A stretch of DNA of 64,000 nt from Sphingomonas panni (GTDB taxonomy: Bacteria > Pseudomonadota > Alphaproteobacteria > Sphingomonadales > Sphingomonadaceae): positions 124,001-188,000 of the forward strand of contig NZ_JAKREU010000003.1 of NCBI RefSeq assembly GCF_022664435.1, read 5' to 3'. Position numbers and translations under genes: made by a program. Under the pieces are notes generated by a model. It saw nothing but the letters and a program-made list of their open reading frames with translations. It searched no databases and was not told the DNA's origin. Every line of letters begins with the position of its first letter. The first letter of the stretch is position 1. Positions 9,204-17,991 of this stretch are shown here, piece by piece.

Positions 9204-9707
9204 TTACGGCGTCTCGAGGAACCCCCGGATCGGCAGTTCATACGGTGCCGAGCGCAGCGCCTCGTTCATCGCCTGATCGTGCATCCGGCAGCCATAATAG
9301 AGCGACAGGTGCTGCGACGCGCCCGAAACCTCGTTCCAGCGGATGTCGACCGAGGGCATATCGGTCGCCACCTGCCCGCACCCCGGCTGTCCCGGCTGGA
9401 TCAATTGCTCGCCCTGCGGCCGATAACGCTGCAGCTTGGCAGCGAAGGCGCGATATTGGGCAGGGGTCGCGCGGAAATTCCGCGTGCCGACGACCTTGGT
9501 GAACTGCCACCCTTCGAACACGCCGGTCCCGTCGGGCTGAACCGTGACGCGATACACCGGGCAGGTTCCGAAGCAGCGCGACGTTTCATAGGTGATCGTC
9601 TCGCGCTCGATCGCGACCGGCGGCGGCGGCGGCGTGTTCGTATTGCCCACGGCCATCACGCATCCGCCCAGCAGCGGCACCATCGCCAAAGCCATCCTCT
9701 TCATCAT
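9204..9707 (-). CDS. DUF6438 domain lipoprotein
   Basis: The precursor has a lipobox near residue 16 (MVPLLGGC), so it is probably an outer-membrane or periplasmic lipoprotein. The mature part carries the DUF6438 pattern: ITYETSRCFGTCPVYRVTV with paired cysteines, then DGTGVFEG. Two further cysteines (QPGCGQ, YYGCRM) could form disulfides. The function is unknown. ATG codons at 9707 and 9704 are both possible; GGGAG lies 3 nt or 6 nt upstream, which slightly favours the second. It is divergent from rph. Confidence 0.8.
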   Translation of the reverse strand: MMKRMALAMVPLLGGCVMAVGNTNTPPPPPVAIERETITYETSRCFGTCPVYRVTVQPDGTGVFEGWQFTKVVGTRNFRATPAQYRAFAAKLQRYRPQGEQLIQPGQPGCGQVATDMPSVDIRWNEVSGASQHLSLYYGCRMHDQAMNEALRSAPYELPIRGFLETP

Positions 9708-9822
9708 CGTCTCCCTGTTTTCCATCGGTCGTTTCGGTCCCGTATTCCATGGGCGTACCGCGCCGTGGCTGGCGCGGCGATGAACGGGCGGCTAGTGCTG
9801 ATGCAAATTTCAGGAGATTCCC

Positions 9823-10539
9823 ATGCGCCCATCCGGCCGCACCCCCGACGAAATGCGCCCCATCACGATCGAGACGAACTTCACCCGCCATGCGGAGGGT
9901 TCGTGCCTGATCGGCTTCGGCGATACCAAGGTGCTGGTCACCGCCTCGCTCGAAGAACGCCTGCCGCCATGGCTGCGCGGCAAGGGCGAGGGCTGGGTCA
10001 CCGCCGAATATGGCATGTTGCCCCGCGCCACCCATACCCGTGGCAGCCGCGAAGCCGCCAAGGGCAAGCAGTCCGGCCGGACGCAGGAAATCCAGCGGCT
10101 GATCGGGCGTTCCCTTCGGGCGGTCGTCGACCTGAAGGCGCTGGGCGAACGCCAGATCACGCTCGACTGCGACGTGATCCAGGCCGATGGCGGCACCCGC
10201 ACCGCGTCGATCTCCGGCGCATGGGTGGCGCTGCGCCTCGCGGTCGACGGACTGATGCGCGAAGGCAAGCTGGAGGTCGATCCGATCAGCCGGCAGGTCG
10301 CCGCCGTCAGCTGCGGCATCCACAACGGCACGCCAGTGCTGGACCTCGACTATATCGAGGACTCGGCCGCCGATGCCGATGCCAATTTCGTGCTGACCAG
10401 CGACAACAACATCGCCGAGGTACAGGCCACCGCCGAGGGCGCGTGCTATGACGAAGAGGCGCTGCTGCGCCTGCTGCGCCTTGCCCGCATCGGTTGCGGC
10501 CGCATCTTCGCCGAACAGCTGCGGGCGACCGGGCGATGA
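9823..10539 (+). CDS. rph: Ribonuclease PH
   Basis: RNase PH is a phosphorolytic 3' to 5' exoribonuclease that trims tRNA 3' ends. The 238-residue protein matches the family length and motifs: [13 protein letters not shown] at the N-terminus, [54 protein letters not shown], and [21 protein letters not shown]. Its last codons overlap the rdgB start (ATGA), giving translational coupling in the common rph-rdgB order. Confidence 0.97.
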   Translation: MRPSGRTPDEMRPITIETNFTRHAEGSCLIGFGDTKVLVTASLEERLPPWLRGKGEGWVTAEYGMLPRATHTRGSREAAKGKQSGRTQEIQRLIGRSLRAVVDLKALGERQITLDCDVIQADGGTRTASISGAWVALRLAVDGLMREGKLEVDPISRQVAAVSCGIHNGTPVLDLDYIEDSAADADANFVLTSDNNIAEVQATAEGACYDEEALLRLLRLARIGCGRIFAEQLRATGR

Positions 10540-11165
10540 GCGGCGAAGGCAAGGAGCCGCAGGCGATCCGCAAGCTCACCCCCGGCAAGCTCGTCATCGC
10601 CAGCCACAATCCGGGCAAGATTCGCGAGATCGCGGCGTTGCTCGGTCCCTATGGCGTCGCCCCGATCTCGGCCGGCGAACTCGACCTGCCGGAGCCGGAG
10701 GAGACGGGCACGACCTTCGTCGCCAATGCCGAGCTGAAGGCGTTGCAGGCGGCCGACCTGTCGGGCCTCCCGGCACTGGCCGACGATAGCGGCCTGTGCG
10801 TCGAGGCACTGAACGGCGATCCGGGCATTTTCTCCGCCCGCTGGGCCGGGCCGTCGAAGGATTTCGACGCGGCGATGCGACTGGTCGAGGAGCGGATGCA
10901 GGCGACCGGCCCCGACCATAGCCGCGCGGCGCACTTCGTCTGCGCGCTGGCGCTCGCCTGGCCGGATGGTCATGTCGAATGGTTCGAGGGGCGCGTCGAC
11001 GGGCAACTGGTCTGGCCGCCACGTGGGCAGCATGGCTTCGGCTATGACCCGATGTTCGTCCAGAACGGCATGGATCAGAGCTATGGCGAGATCGATCCCG
11101 ACCACAAGCATTCGATCAGCCACCGCGCCGATGCCTTTGCACAGCTGGTGAAGGCGGTGTTCTGA
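10536..11165 (+). CDS. rdgB: XTP/dITP pyrophosphatase (non-canonical purine NTPase)
   Basis: RdgB hydrolyses ITP, dITP and XTP to keep deaminated purines out of nucleic acids. The 209-residue protein shows the N-terminal [14 protein letters not shown] substrate loop, the [15 protein letters not shown] metal motif, [10 protein letters not shown], and the C-terminal GFGYDPMFV...SHRADAF signature. The ATG at 10536 overlaps the rph stop, which fixes the start. hemW, usually the next gene, is found 1.4 kb further on after several interposed genes. Confidence 0.96.
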   Translation: MSGEGKEPQAIRKLTPGKLVIASHNPGKIREIAALLGPYGVAPISAGELDLPEPEETGTTFVANAELKALQAADLSGLPALADDSGLCVEALNGDPGIFSARWAGPSKDFDAAMRLVEERMQATGPDHSRAAHFVCALALAWPDGHVEWFEGRVDGQLVWPPRGQHGFGYDPMFVQNGMDQSYGEIDPDHKHSISHRADAFAQLVKAVF

Positions 11166-11173
11166 AGCACCTC

Positions 11174-11204
11174 CCGTCACCCCGGACTTGACCCGGGGTG
11201 ACGG
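11174..11204 (+). repeat. Palindromic repeat / possible rdgB terminator
   Basis: A perfect 12-bp inverted repeat (CCGTCACCCCGG and CCGGGGTGACGG) surrounds ACTTGAC just 8 bp past the rdgB stop. It lacks a T tract, so it is either a Rho-type mRNA-end stem or another dispersed palindromic repeat. Confidence 0.6.
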
Positions 11205-11277
11205 TTGCATTGGGACCAGCGTACCAAACGGAACACCCCTCCCCGCCCAGGCATTGGACGCCCGAAAGGAACTGCCC

Positions 11278-11493
11278 ATGTCCGACGCGATCACCGAAAC
11301 CCGCCACCGCGAGATCGCGGTCGAACATCTCCTGTTCTGGACGATGCGCTATGTCGAGGGGCAGCATCCCGGCCTGCTCGACTCGCTCGAAGCCAGCCTC
11401 GACAAGCTGGGCGACCCGACCCATGGCGGCGACAAGAACGACGATGCCGTCCGCCACATCGCCGCGAAGATGATCGCCGGCGCGCGAAGCTGA
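11278..11493 (+). CDS. Small hypothetical protein
   Basis: This 71-residue acidic protein is largely helical, with a central EHLLFWTMRYVEGQHPGLLDSLEASLDKLGDP segment in two parts and a C-terminal helix. I do not recognise a characterised family. The ATG at 11278 has AAAGGA about 9 nt upstream; longer in-frame versions run through the upstream palindrome and are unlikely. It lies between rdgB and the VOC pseudogene. Confidence 0.7.
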   Translation: MSDAITETRHREIAVEHLLFWTMRYVEGQHPGLLDSLEASLDKLGDPTHGGDKNDDAVRHIAAKMIAGARS

Positions 11494-11562
11494 TCCACAT
11501 TCGTTCTTGATACGTTCGCGTAACCATCTTATTCTCCCGGCATAAGAACGGGAGGATGGACG

Positions 11563-11943
11563 ATGACGGTATAGGCGACGGTCGGCGCGCTCGATCCGGC
11601 GGTATCCCACGCTTTTTACGACGCGGTACTGCCGACGATCGGGTGGAGCAGCCATGCCGACTTTCCCGGTTGGCGCGGCTATTCGAAGGGCGGCAGCGGC
11701 GAAGGGTTCGTCCTGTGGGCCTGTACGCCGTTCGACGGCGCGCCGGCCAGCGCCGGCAATGGCGCGATGATCGGCTTCTTCGTCGACAGCCAGACTCAGG
11801 TCGACGCCTTCCACGCCGCGGCGATGGCGCATGGCGGCAGTGACGAAGGCGCACCGGGCCTGCGTCCCTATGGACCGAACTGGTACGCCGCCTATCTCCG
11901 CGATCCGGCGGGGAACAAGCTGGCGGTGGTCCACAACCCCTGA
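11563..11943 (+). pseudogene. VOC (glyoxalase/bleomycin-resistance) family gene with amber codon 4
   Basis: A GGAGG at 11551-11555 stands 7 nt before ATG 11563, but the fourth codon (11572-11574) is TAG. The remaining frame is open to the TGA at 11941-11943 and encodes a clean vicinal-oxygen-chelate protein of about 120 residues: HAFYDAVLPTIGWSSH near the start, GAMIGFFVDSQTQVDAFH in the middle and RDPAGNKLAVVH at the end. Relatives commonly have an aromatic residue at this position, so a TAT or TAC to TAG change is likely. No good alternative start follows. It is either a very recent nonsense pseudogene, a sequencing error or an amber-suppressed gene. Confidence 0.85.
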
Positions 11944-11959
11944 CCGCCCCCCGGCCGGA

Positions 11960-12532
11960 TCAGAAGGCGCGCTGTCCGATATAGTTGCCGGCGGGGGCGT
12001 AGCGGCAGACGACGTAATCGTCCTCCGCGCTGCTCGCCTGCGCACAGCCGAACCGTCGGGTCGCGCGCCACATGATCTGGGTATAATGCCCCACATCCTC
12101 GAACTGGCCGGTCCGCGACACGTCCGGCAGGATGCCCGGCACATAGTCGCGCTTCTCCTCGACCCAGTGCCCCACCATCTCGGCATAGCGATAGGCCCCG
12201 CGCGTACCGCTCCACAGATTCTCGCCTTCCACGGCGTCACCGTCCGGCTGCTCAGAATGTTCGAAATTGCCGGTGGCGGCCAATGTGTCGGCATAGGCCT
12301 GCGCATCGCGCGCCAGTGCCAGGTCCCAGCTGAGCGGCGGCAACCCCTTTTCGGCCCGCGCGGCGCGGTGCCCCTCCTCCATCGCCTGCCGCAACGGGGA
12401 CGGCCCATGTGCCGCGCTTCCCGTGGACGCACGGGGTTCGACGACGCGTCCCGGGGCGGGATGGGTACCAACGGAACAGGCGATCAGCGGGATCGCCGCC
12501 AACAGCATTTGTATCGCTCGCATCGGCACCAT
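11960..12532 (-). CDS. CAP/SCP-domain lipoprotein
   Basis: The protein belongs to the CAP superfamily (cysteine-rich secretory, antigen 5, pathogenesis-related 1). The signal peptide ends in a lipobox (PLIAC). The domain motifs are ARDAQAYADTLAATGNFEHS, GENLW, VGHYTQIMWRATRRFGCAQA and VVCRYAPAGNYIGQ, including the conserved His and Glu residues of the CAP cleft. The exact role is unknown; secreted bacterial CAP proteins are envelope or extracellular proteins. The start is either ATG 12532 (190 residues) or ATG 12523. It is divergent from hemW with only 11 bp between start codons. Confidence 0.88.
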   Translation of the reverse strand: MVPMRAIQMLLAAIPLIACSVGTHPAPGRVVEPRASTGSAAHGPSPLRQAMEEGHRAARAEKGLPPLSWDLALARDAQAYADTLAATGNFEHSEQPDGDAVEGENLWSGTRGAYRYAEMVGHWVEEKRDYVPGILPDVSRTGQFEDVGHYTQIMWRATRRFGCAQASSAEDDYVVCRYAPAGNYIGQRAF

Positions 12533-12543
12533 ATGGCACGGCG

Positions 12544-13704
12544 ATGCAGCCCGACCAATCGCCCGACCCTCATCCTTTAGCCCTATACGTCCACTGGCCG
12601 TTCTGCGTGTCGAAATGCCCCTATTGCGACTTCAACAGCCATGTCCGCGACGGCGTCGACCAGGCGGCGTGGCTGCAGGCCTTGCTGGCCGATCTGGCGC
12701 ATGAGGCCGCCGCCCTGCCCGACCGGCGGCTGGCGTCGATCTTCTTCGGCGGGGGCACGCCCTCGCTGATGCCGCCCGCGACCGTGGCGGCGATCATCGA
12801 GGCGGCGTGCAACCATTGGCCGCCGACCGCGAATATCGAGATCACACTGGAGGCGAACCCGTCCTCGGTCGAGGCGGCACGCTTCGCCGATATCGCCGCC
12901 GCCGGGGTCAATCGCGTGTCGCTGGGCGTACAGGCGCTGCACGACGACGCGCTCGCCTTTCTCGAACGCGCGCATGGCGTGGACGAGGCGCTGGCGGCGC
13001 TGGACGTGGCGCAGCGTCATTTCGCGCGGGTCAGCTTCGACCTGATCTATGCCCGGCCGGGCCAGTCGCTGTCGGCATGGGAGGCGGAACTGACCCGCGC
13101 GCTGTCGTTCGGCACCGAACATCTGTCGCTCTACCAATTGACCATCGAACCGGGCACCCGCTTCGCGACGCTGGCGGCCAAGGGGCAGTTGACGCTGCCC
13201 GACGCGGACCTCTCCGCCGACCTGTTCGAAACGACACAGGTGCTGACCCGCGCCGCCGGACTGCCGCTGTACGAGGTATCGAACCATGCCCGACCGGGCG
13301 CGGAGAGCCGCCACAACCTCACCTACTGGCGCTACCGCGACTATGCCGGCATCGGTCCGGGCGCGCATGGCCGGCGCGGCGGCATGGCGACCGTCCGACG
13401 CAAGAAGCCCGAAAACTGGATCGCCGCCGTCGACCGGAACGGGCATGGCATCGAACGCGAAGACGCCCTCACCCCTGACGAACGGGTGACCGAGGCGCTG
13501 GTCATGGGCCTCCGGATGCGCGAGGGCGTCGACCTGGCGCGGATCGCCACGCTCGGCGAACGGCCGATCGATGCGGTGGTCCGGCCGGATGCGGTGACGT
13601 TGCTGGCGCGGCAGGGGCTGCTGGCCCGCGACGGCGACCGGCTGGCGCTGACCCCGGCGGGGATACCGGTGCTGGACGCCGTGCTGCGCGAGATCGCCGT
13701 CTGA
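12544..13704 (+). CDS. hemW: Radical SAM heme chaperone HemW
   Basis: HemW, formerly called an oxygen-independent coproporphyrinogen oxidase-like protein, is a radical SAM heme chaperone. The radical SAM triad is C21-X3-C25-X2-C28 (HWPFCVSKCPYCDFNSH). The lack of the extra HemN-type N-terminal sequence and the 386-residue length fit HemW rather than HemN. Other motifs are FFGGGTPSLM, ISLGVQ-like NRVSLGVQALHDDALAFL, YQLTIEPGT and EVSNHARPGAESRHNLTYWRYRDYAGIGPGAHGR. The start at 12544 puts the iron-sulfur motif at the usual position. Confidence 0.93.
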   Translation: MQPDQSPDPHPLALYVHWPFCVSKCPYCDFNSHVRDGVDQAAWLQALLADLAHEAAALPDRRLASIFFGGGTPSLMPPATVAAIIEAACNHWPPTANIEITLEANPSSVEAARFADIAAAGVNRVSLGVQALHDDALAFLERAHGVDEALAALDVAQRHFARVSFDLIYARPGQSLSAWEAELTRALSFGTEHLSLYQLTIEPGTRFATLAAKGQLTLPDADLSADLFETTQVLTRAAGLPLYEVSNHARPGAESRHNLTYWRYRDYAGIGPGAHGRRGGMATVRRKKPENWIAAVDRNGHGIEREDALTPDERVTEALVMGLRMREGVDLARIATLGERPIDAVVRPDAVTLLARQGLLARDGDRLALTPAGIPVLDAVLREIAV

Positions 13705-13768
13705 TCCTCTTGCCCCCTTGGCCGGGAGTGCGCACAACCGCGCATCACCGATGAAAAAAGGGGCATCC

Positions 13769-14764
13769 ATGCCGACCATTACCCGCCGCACCGCCCTTGC
13801 CGGCATCGCCGTCGCCGCCGGATCGGCGACCCTGCCTGCCCAGCCGAGATCGCCCGGGACCTTGCGCGTCGCATCGACCTGGGACTTCGGCGCCGCCGCC
13901 AACGACGCCGCCGTCGCCCGGTTCAGGAGCGGCGGCAGCCTGATCGATGCACTGGAAGCCGGGGCGAAGGTGCCCGAAGCGGACCTGTCGAACCATTCGG
14001 TCGGCAAGGGCGGCTATCCCGACCGCGACGGGCGGGTGACGCTGGACGCGGTCATCATGGACGACAAGGGCCATGTCGGCGCGGTGGCGGCGATGGAGGA
14101 TATCGCCCACCCGATCTCGGTCGCGCGCGCGGTGATGGAACGGACGCCGCACACCTTCCTGGTCGGGGACGGCGCGCGGCAGTTCGCGCTGGCCAACGGC
14201 TTCTCCGCCGAAAAACTGCTGACGTCCGAGGCCGAGGCGGAGTGGCGCAAATGGCTCAAGACCTCGCAATATCGCCCCGTCGCCAATAGCGAGAATGCGC
14301 GTGCGCCGCTGGGCGGACCGCTCGACCATGACACGATCGGCATGATCGCCCGCGCGCCCGACGGCGAACTGGCGGGCGCGTGCACGACGTCGGGCATGGC
14401 GTTCAAGCTGCACGGCCGCGTCGGGGATTCACCGCAGGTCGGCAGTGGCCTGTTCGTCGAGGCGGGCGTGGGCGCGGCGACCGCCACCGGGCTGGGCGAG
14501 GAAGTCACCCGCATCGCCGGCACCGCCCGCGTGGTTTCGTCGCTGCGCGCCGGCATCACGGCGATGAACGCCTGTCGCGAGGCGGTCGAGCATATCGCGA
14601 AGCTGCGGGGCAAGGCGCTCGACGGGGTGCAGGTCGGCTTCCTCGCCATGGACCGGAACGGACAGGTCGGTGCCTTCGCGATCCTGCCGGGCTTCACCTA
14701 TGCCGTAACCGGCGACGACGGACGCAGCACCATCATCAAATCCGCCAGCCTGCGCACCGCCTGA
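13769..14764 (+). CDS. Glycosylasparaginase (N4-(beta-N-acetylglucosaminyl)-L-asparaginase)
   Basis: This Ntn-hydrolase cleaves the amide bond between GlcNAc and asparagine, the last step in N-glycoprotein degradation. The precursor is 331 residues. The signature HDTIGM lies at 187-192; autoproteolysis between Asp188 and Thr189 would expose Thr189 as the nucleophile. Downstream motifs GRVGDSPQVGSGLFVE and GAATATGLGEE line the substrate pocket in the family. The N-terminus TRRTALAGIAVAAG is a Tat signal, so it acts outside the cytoplasm. ATG 13769 is preceded by AAGGGG. It borders the GlcNAc/N-glycan island and fits its chemistry. Confidence 0.9.
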   Translation: MPTITRRTALAGIAVAAGSATLPAQPRSPGTLRVASTWDFGAAANDAAVARFRSGGSLIDALEAGAKVPEADLSNHSVGKGGYPDRDGRVTLDAVIMDDKGHVGAVAAMEDIAHPISVARAVMERTPHTFLVGDGARQFALANGFSAEKLLTSEAEAEWRKWLKTSQYRPVANSENARAPLGGPLDHDTIGMIARAPDGELAGACTTSGMAFKLHGRVGDSPQVGSGLFVEAGVGAATATGLGEEVTRIAGTARVVSSLRAGITAMNACREAVEHIAKLRGKALDGVQVGFLAMDRNGQVGAFAILPGFTYAVTGDDGRSTIIKSASLRTA

Positions 14765-14772
14765 CGCGAAAA

Positions 14773-14802
14773 GGCCCGCTCCCCGACCGGGGGAGCGGAC
14801 CC
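14773..14802. terminator. Bidirectional terminator-like hairpin
   Basis: A 9-bp stem (CCGCTCCCC 14776-14784 with GGGGAGCGG 14790-14798) lies between the convergent glycosylasparaginase and TonB-receptor genes. A-rich sequence on the left (GCGAAAAGG) and TTCGTTCT on the right make it usable from both sides. Confidence 0.65.
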
Positions 14803-14825
14803 TTCGTTCTACCGGACCGTGCCGA

Positions 14826-17825
14826 TCAGAAGCGGACCGTCGCCCCGGCCACGATCTGACGACCCAGCAGGTCGTAGCGGAACACGGTGTTGTTGCGCAG
14901 CAGCCCCAGTTCCGACCGCGAATTCGGGATCAGCGGCGGATCGCGATCGAACAGGTTGTTGACCGCAAGGCGCAGCACATAGCGTTTGGCGACATTGAAC
15001 GTCGTCGCCAGATCGAAATAATTGTACGCGCCGATCCGGTTGTACGTCGAACGACGGTTCGCCGGGCCATAGGGAATGCCCAACCCTTCCTCTGCATTGA
15101 AGGTGATCGTCATCGGCCCCTGGTGACGCCAGTTGAGCGACACGTTCACCACGTTGCTGGCATCCGACCACGTCGTGCGCAGGCCATGGACCCATTTCGG
15201 GAAGCCTTCGCCACAGAACGGACCATAATAGCCGACGCACTGGCGCGCGGTGACGGTCGGCGATTCCTGCCCGCCGACCGAGGTCATCAACGTACCGTTG
15301 AAGCTCAGGTCGAGCCGCCCGGCCGTCTGCAGGTTTAGCGCATATTGCCCCTGGAAATCCCAGCCGTGCGAATCGCTCTTATAGCCGTTGCTGGTGCCCT
15401 GGATGATGAAGCCGGTCGTCGGGTTGCTCGCCGCCGGGCTGTAGAGCGTGTAGGTGTTCGGATTGCGAACAATGCCGCGGCAATAATAGGGATTCTGCGT
15501 CTGCACGCAGCCGTTCACGAAATCGCCCGCGCTGAAATAACTGATCGAATCGTCCAGATCGATCAGGAACCGGTCGATCGACACCGTCAGGCCCGGCACG
15601 AAGCGCGGACGGAACACGATGCCGAACGTCTTGGTATAGGCGGTTTCCGGGGTCAGGTTGAACCCGCCGTTGCGGATCGTGCACAGCCCGTCCGGGCAGC
15701 TGAGCGTCTGGCTGCCGTACAGATTGTCGGGCAGGCCGGTCGCACGGCACGCCGCGATGCTGGCGACGGGGGCCAGGAAGCGGCCCGGATTCTGCGGATC
15801 GGGCGTGGTCGCGCACGGATCGTTGCGCGATCCGACCGTGACATAGTTGATGTTGCTGGCCGACACCGCCTGCGTCAGCGTCGGTGCGGCCTGCGCCTTG
15901 TTGATCGACGCACGGAAGGTGATGTCGTCGACCGGTGCCCACAGCCCCTCGACCTTCCACGTGTCGAACGCACCGCCGAGGCGGTTGTACTTCGACCGGC
16001 GATAGCCGGCGTTGATCTGCAGCAGCTGGGTCCAGCTCTGGTCCTCGACCAGCGGCAGCTGCGCCTCGACGTTCCCTTCGAGGATGTTCTGCGTATAGCG
16101 TGCGTCGGTGCCGCCATTGGTTTCGCGGAACAGGGCGTCGGCGGTCTCGATATAGCGTTCGGCGCGGAATTCGACGCCGGCGGCGATCGCGATGCCTTGA
16201 TCGGCAAGCGGCGACTTGATGCCATATTCGCCGAGGTCACCCGACACGGTGCCGAGCACCTGCCACATGCTGGGCTTGCTGATCTGCGCACCGTCGACCG
16301 ACTGGAAGGCATAGTCGGCAAAGGCGGCGGCATTGTTATACGGCCGGAACGGATTGAACGGCACGCAGGCCGAGCCGCCGGTGCGGCAGGTCGGCACGCC
16401 ATTGACGTTGTCGACGATCAGCGACTGGCGCAGGCGCGTCTCATCCGGGAATGCCGGATAGGTCAGCGTCGAACGGTTCGCCGAATAGACGCCCGCAATG
16501 TCGTAATGCCATGCCTTCAGCACGTCGCCGCGAATGCCGCCGGTGACGCGGTAGCCGAGATTTTCGAACTTGTTGTACGCGGGCGGCAGCCCGTCGAACC
16601 GGTACAGCAGGTTGAACGGCACCAGCGTGTTCGTGCCGGCCGCGTTACCGCACAGCGTCTGCCCCTGCGATGCCGACAGGAACGGGTTGTTGCAGTTCAC
16701 CTGATAGGGGGTCGCGCCATAGACGCCCGAGGGATAGATGCGCAGCGGCGTCGGGTTCTGCGACCGGTCGCGATAGGCGAGGAAGGTCGAATAGATTTCC
16801 GCCGCGTCCGACAGGTCGACGGTCAGGAAACCGCCGGCGTTGATGCGGTTGAACTCACGCTGCGCGGCGAATTCGTCGAACGGATTGGCGGCGGCACCGG
16901 CGACCGAACCCCACGGGATGAGGTTGCCCGAACCGTTCGGATTGTTGACCAGCACCCGGCCGGCATTCGCGCCGCTGCCGGGAATGATCGTACCGACCTG
17001 GGTATATTGGCTGCGGGTACAGGTAAGCGCCGCGTCCTTGGTCGGCTGGGTCACTTCGCACGCCGACCACGACCGCGAACCCTGCGGCAGAATGTCCGAC
17101 TGGCGATAGCTGAAGAAGCCGGTCAGGTTGACGCGATTGTCGAAGAACGACTTGCCCGCCGTCATCGTGACGTCCATCCGGGCACCGTCGTTGGTCATGC
17201 CCAGCGGCGTCTGGAAGAAGGCACGCCGCGCAGCCTCGGTCACCGCGTTTTCACGGTTCTGGTGGTTGTAGAAGCTGTAATTGGCGTTCAACTCCACGCC
17301 GTCGAAATTCTTCTTCAAGATGAAGTTGACGACGCCCGACACCGCGTCCGACCCATAGACCGACGATGCACCGCCGCTCAGCACGTCGATCCGTTCGACC
17401 AGCGACGCCGGGATGATGCCGACGTCCATGCCGTTCTGGATGCCGAGGCGCAGGCCATCGACCAGCGTCAGGGTGCGCTCGAAGCCGAGGCTGCGCAGCT
17501 TGATGCGCTGGCGGCCGCTCGATTCGGCGTAATTCTGTTCGGCGTTGGGCGCGACCTGCGGCAGGCGGTTCAGCACCTCTTCGATCGTGGTCGCGCCCTG
17601 CGCCTGGATCTCCTGCGCGGTCACGGTCGCGATCGGCGCGGCCGATTTGTTGTTGGGGCGGACGATCCGCGTGCCGGTAACAACGATCGCCTTGTCATCG
17701 TCGTTATTGGTCGATGCCGTGTTCGTATCCGGCAGAGCCTCGACCGGCACGACCTGCGCATGGGCGGTCCCCGCCAGCATGGTCGCAAGGCACGACGTTG
17801 CCAGCAGCTTGGTGATCGGCTTCAT
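14826..17825 (-). CDS. TonB-dependent outer-membrane receptor
   Basis: The 999-residue protein is a TonB-dependent transporter. It has a signal peptide ending AGTAHAQ, a TonB-box-like stretch (KAIVVTGTRI), a plug domain (about 55-165: TIEEVLNRLPQVAP, LRSLGFERTLTLVDGLR, IDVLSGGASSVYGSDAVSGVVNFILKK) and a beta barrel ending in phenylalanine (VAGATVRF). It lies downstream of and in the same direction as the GlcNAc PTS genes, with a 166-bp gap, so it probably imports an oligosaccharide or glycopeptide across the outer membrane. Its substrate cannot be read from sequence. Confidence 0.93.
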   Translation of the reverse strand: MKPITKLLATSCLATMLAGTAHAQVVPVEALPDTNTASTNNDDDKAIVVTGTRIVRPNNKSAAPIATVTAQEIQAQGATTIEEVLNRLPQVAPNAEQNYAESSGRQRIKLRSLGFERTLTLVDGLRLGIQNGMDVGIIPASLVERIDVLSGGASSVYGSDAVSGVVNFILKKNFDGVELNANYSFYNHQNRENAVTEAARRAFFQTPLGMTNDGARMDVTMTAGKSFFDNRVNLTGFFSYRQSDILPQGSRSWSACEVTQPTKDAALTCTRSQYTQVGTIIPGSGANAGRVLVNNPNGSGNLIPWGSVAGAAANPFDEFAAQREFNRINAGGFLTVDLSDAAEIYSTFLAYRDRSQNPTPLRIYPSGVYGATPYQVNCNNPFLSASQGQTLCGNAAGTNTLVPFNLLYRFDGLPPAYNKFENLGYRVTGGIRGDVLKAWHYDIAGVYSANRSTLTYPAFPDETRLRQSLIVDNVNGVPTCRTGGSACVPFNPFRPYNNAAAFADYAFQSVDGAQISKPSMWQVLGTVSGDLGEYGIKSPLADQGIAIAAGVEFRAERYIETADALFRETNGGTDARYTQNILEGNVEAQLPLVEDQSWTQLLQINAGYRRSKYNRLGGAFDTWKVEGLWAPVDDITFRASINKAQAAPTLTQAVSASNINYVTVGSRNDPCATTPDPQNPGRFLAPVASIAACRATGLPDNLYGSQTLSCPDGLCTIRNGGFNLTPETAYTKTFGIVFRPRFVPGLTVSIDRFLIDLDDSISYFSAGDFVNGCVQTQNPYYCRGIVRNPNTYTLYSPAASNPTTGFIIQGTSNGYKSDSHGWDFQGQYALNLQTAGRLDLSFNGTLMTSVGGQESPTVTARQCVGYYGPFCGEGFPKWVHGLRTTWSDASNVVNVSLNWRHQGPMTITFNAEEGLGIPYGPANRRSTYNRIGAYNYFDLATTFNVAKRYVLRLAVNNLFDRDPPLIPNSRSELGLLRNNTVFRYDLLGRQIVAGATVRF

Positions 17826-17917
17826 GAATGTCCCCCTTGTCGGTGTCGCGTCCCAAGGCGCGATTATTTCACCTGTGAGACAGTTTTCCGTCAGCGAGCA
17901 GTCGCGTCAATATCAGC

Positions 17918-17932
17918 TGAAACCGATTTTCA
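17918..17932. promoter_or_regulatory. Candidate operator upstream of TonB receptor
   Basis: TGAAA-CCGAT-TTTCA is a 5-5-5 inverted repeat about 95 bp upstream of the receptor start. LacI-type and related regulators bind palindromes of this kind, but no such regulator is encoded nearby, so the assignment is tentative. A second stem (17953-17963 with 17976-17986) just past the nagE stop may mark the end of the PTS transcript; it has no T tract. Confidence 0.3.
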
Positions 17933-17991
17933 CCCATGCCAACCGTATTGCTTTCACGGCGTGCTGTTTACGCAACACACCGTGAACGTTC

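Noticed and set aside
11556-11843. Alternative frame starting at ATG 11556 as the real gene
   Set aside because: The ATG immediately abuts the GGAGG leaving no spacing, and the translation is Arg-rich nonsense while the +1 frame gives a VOC protein.
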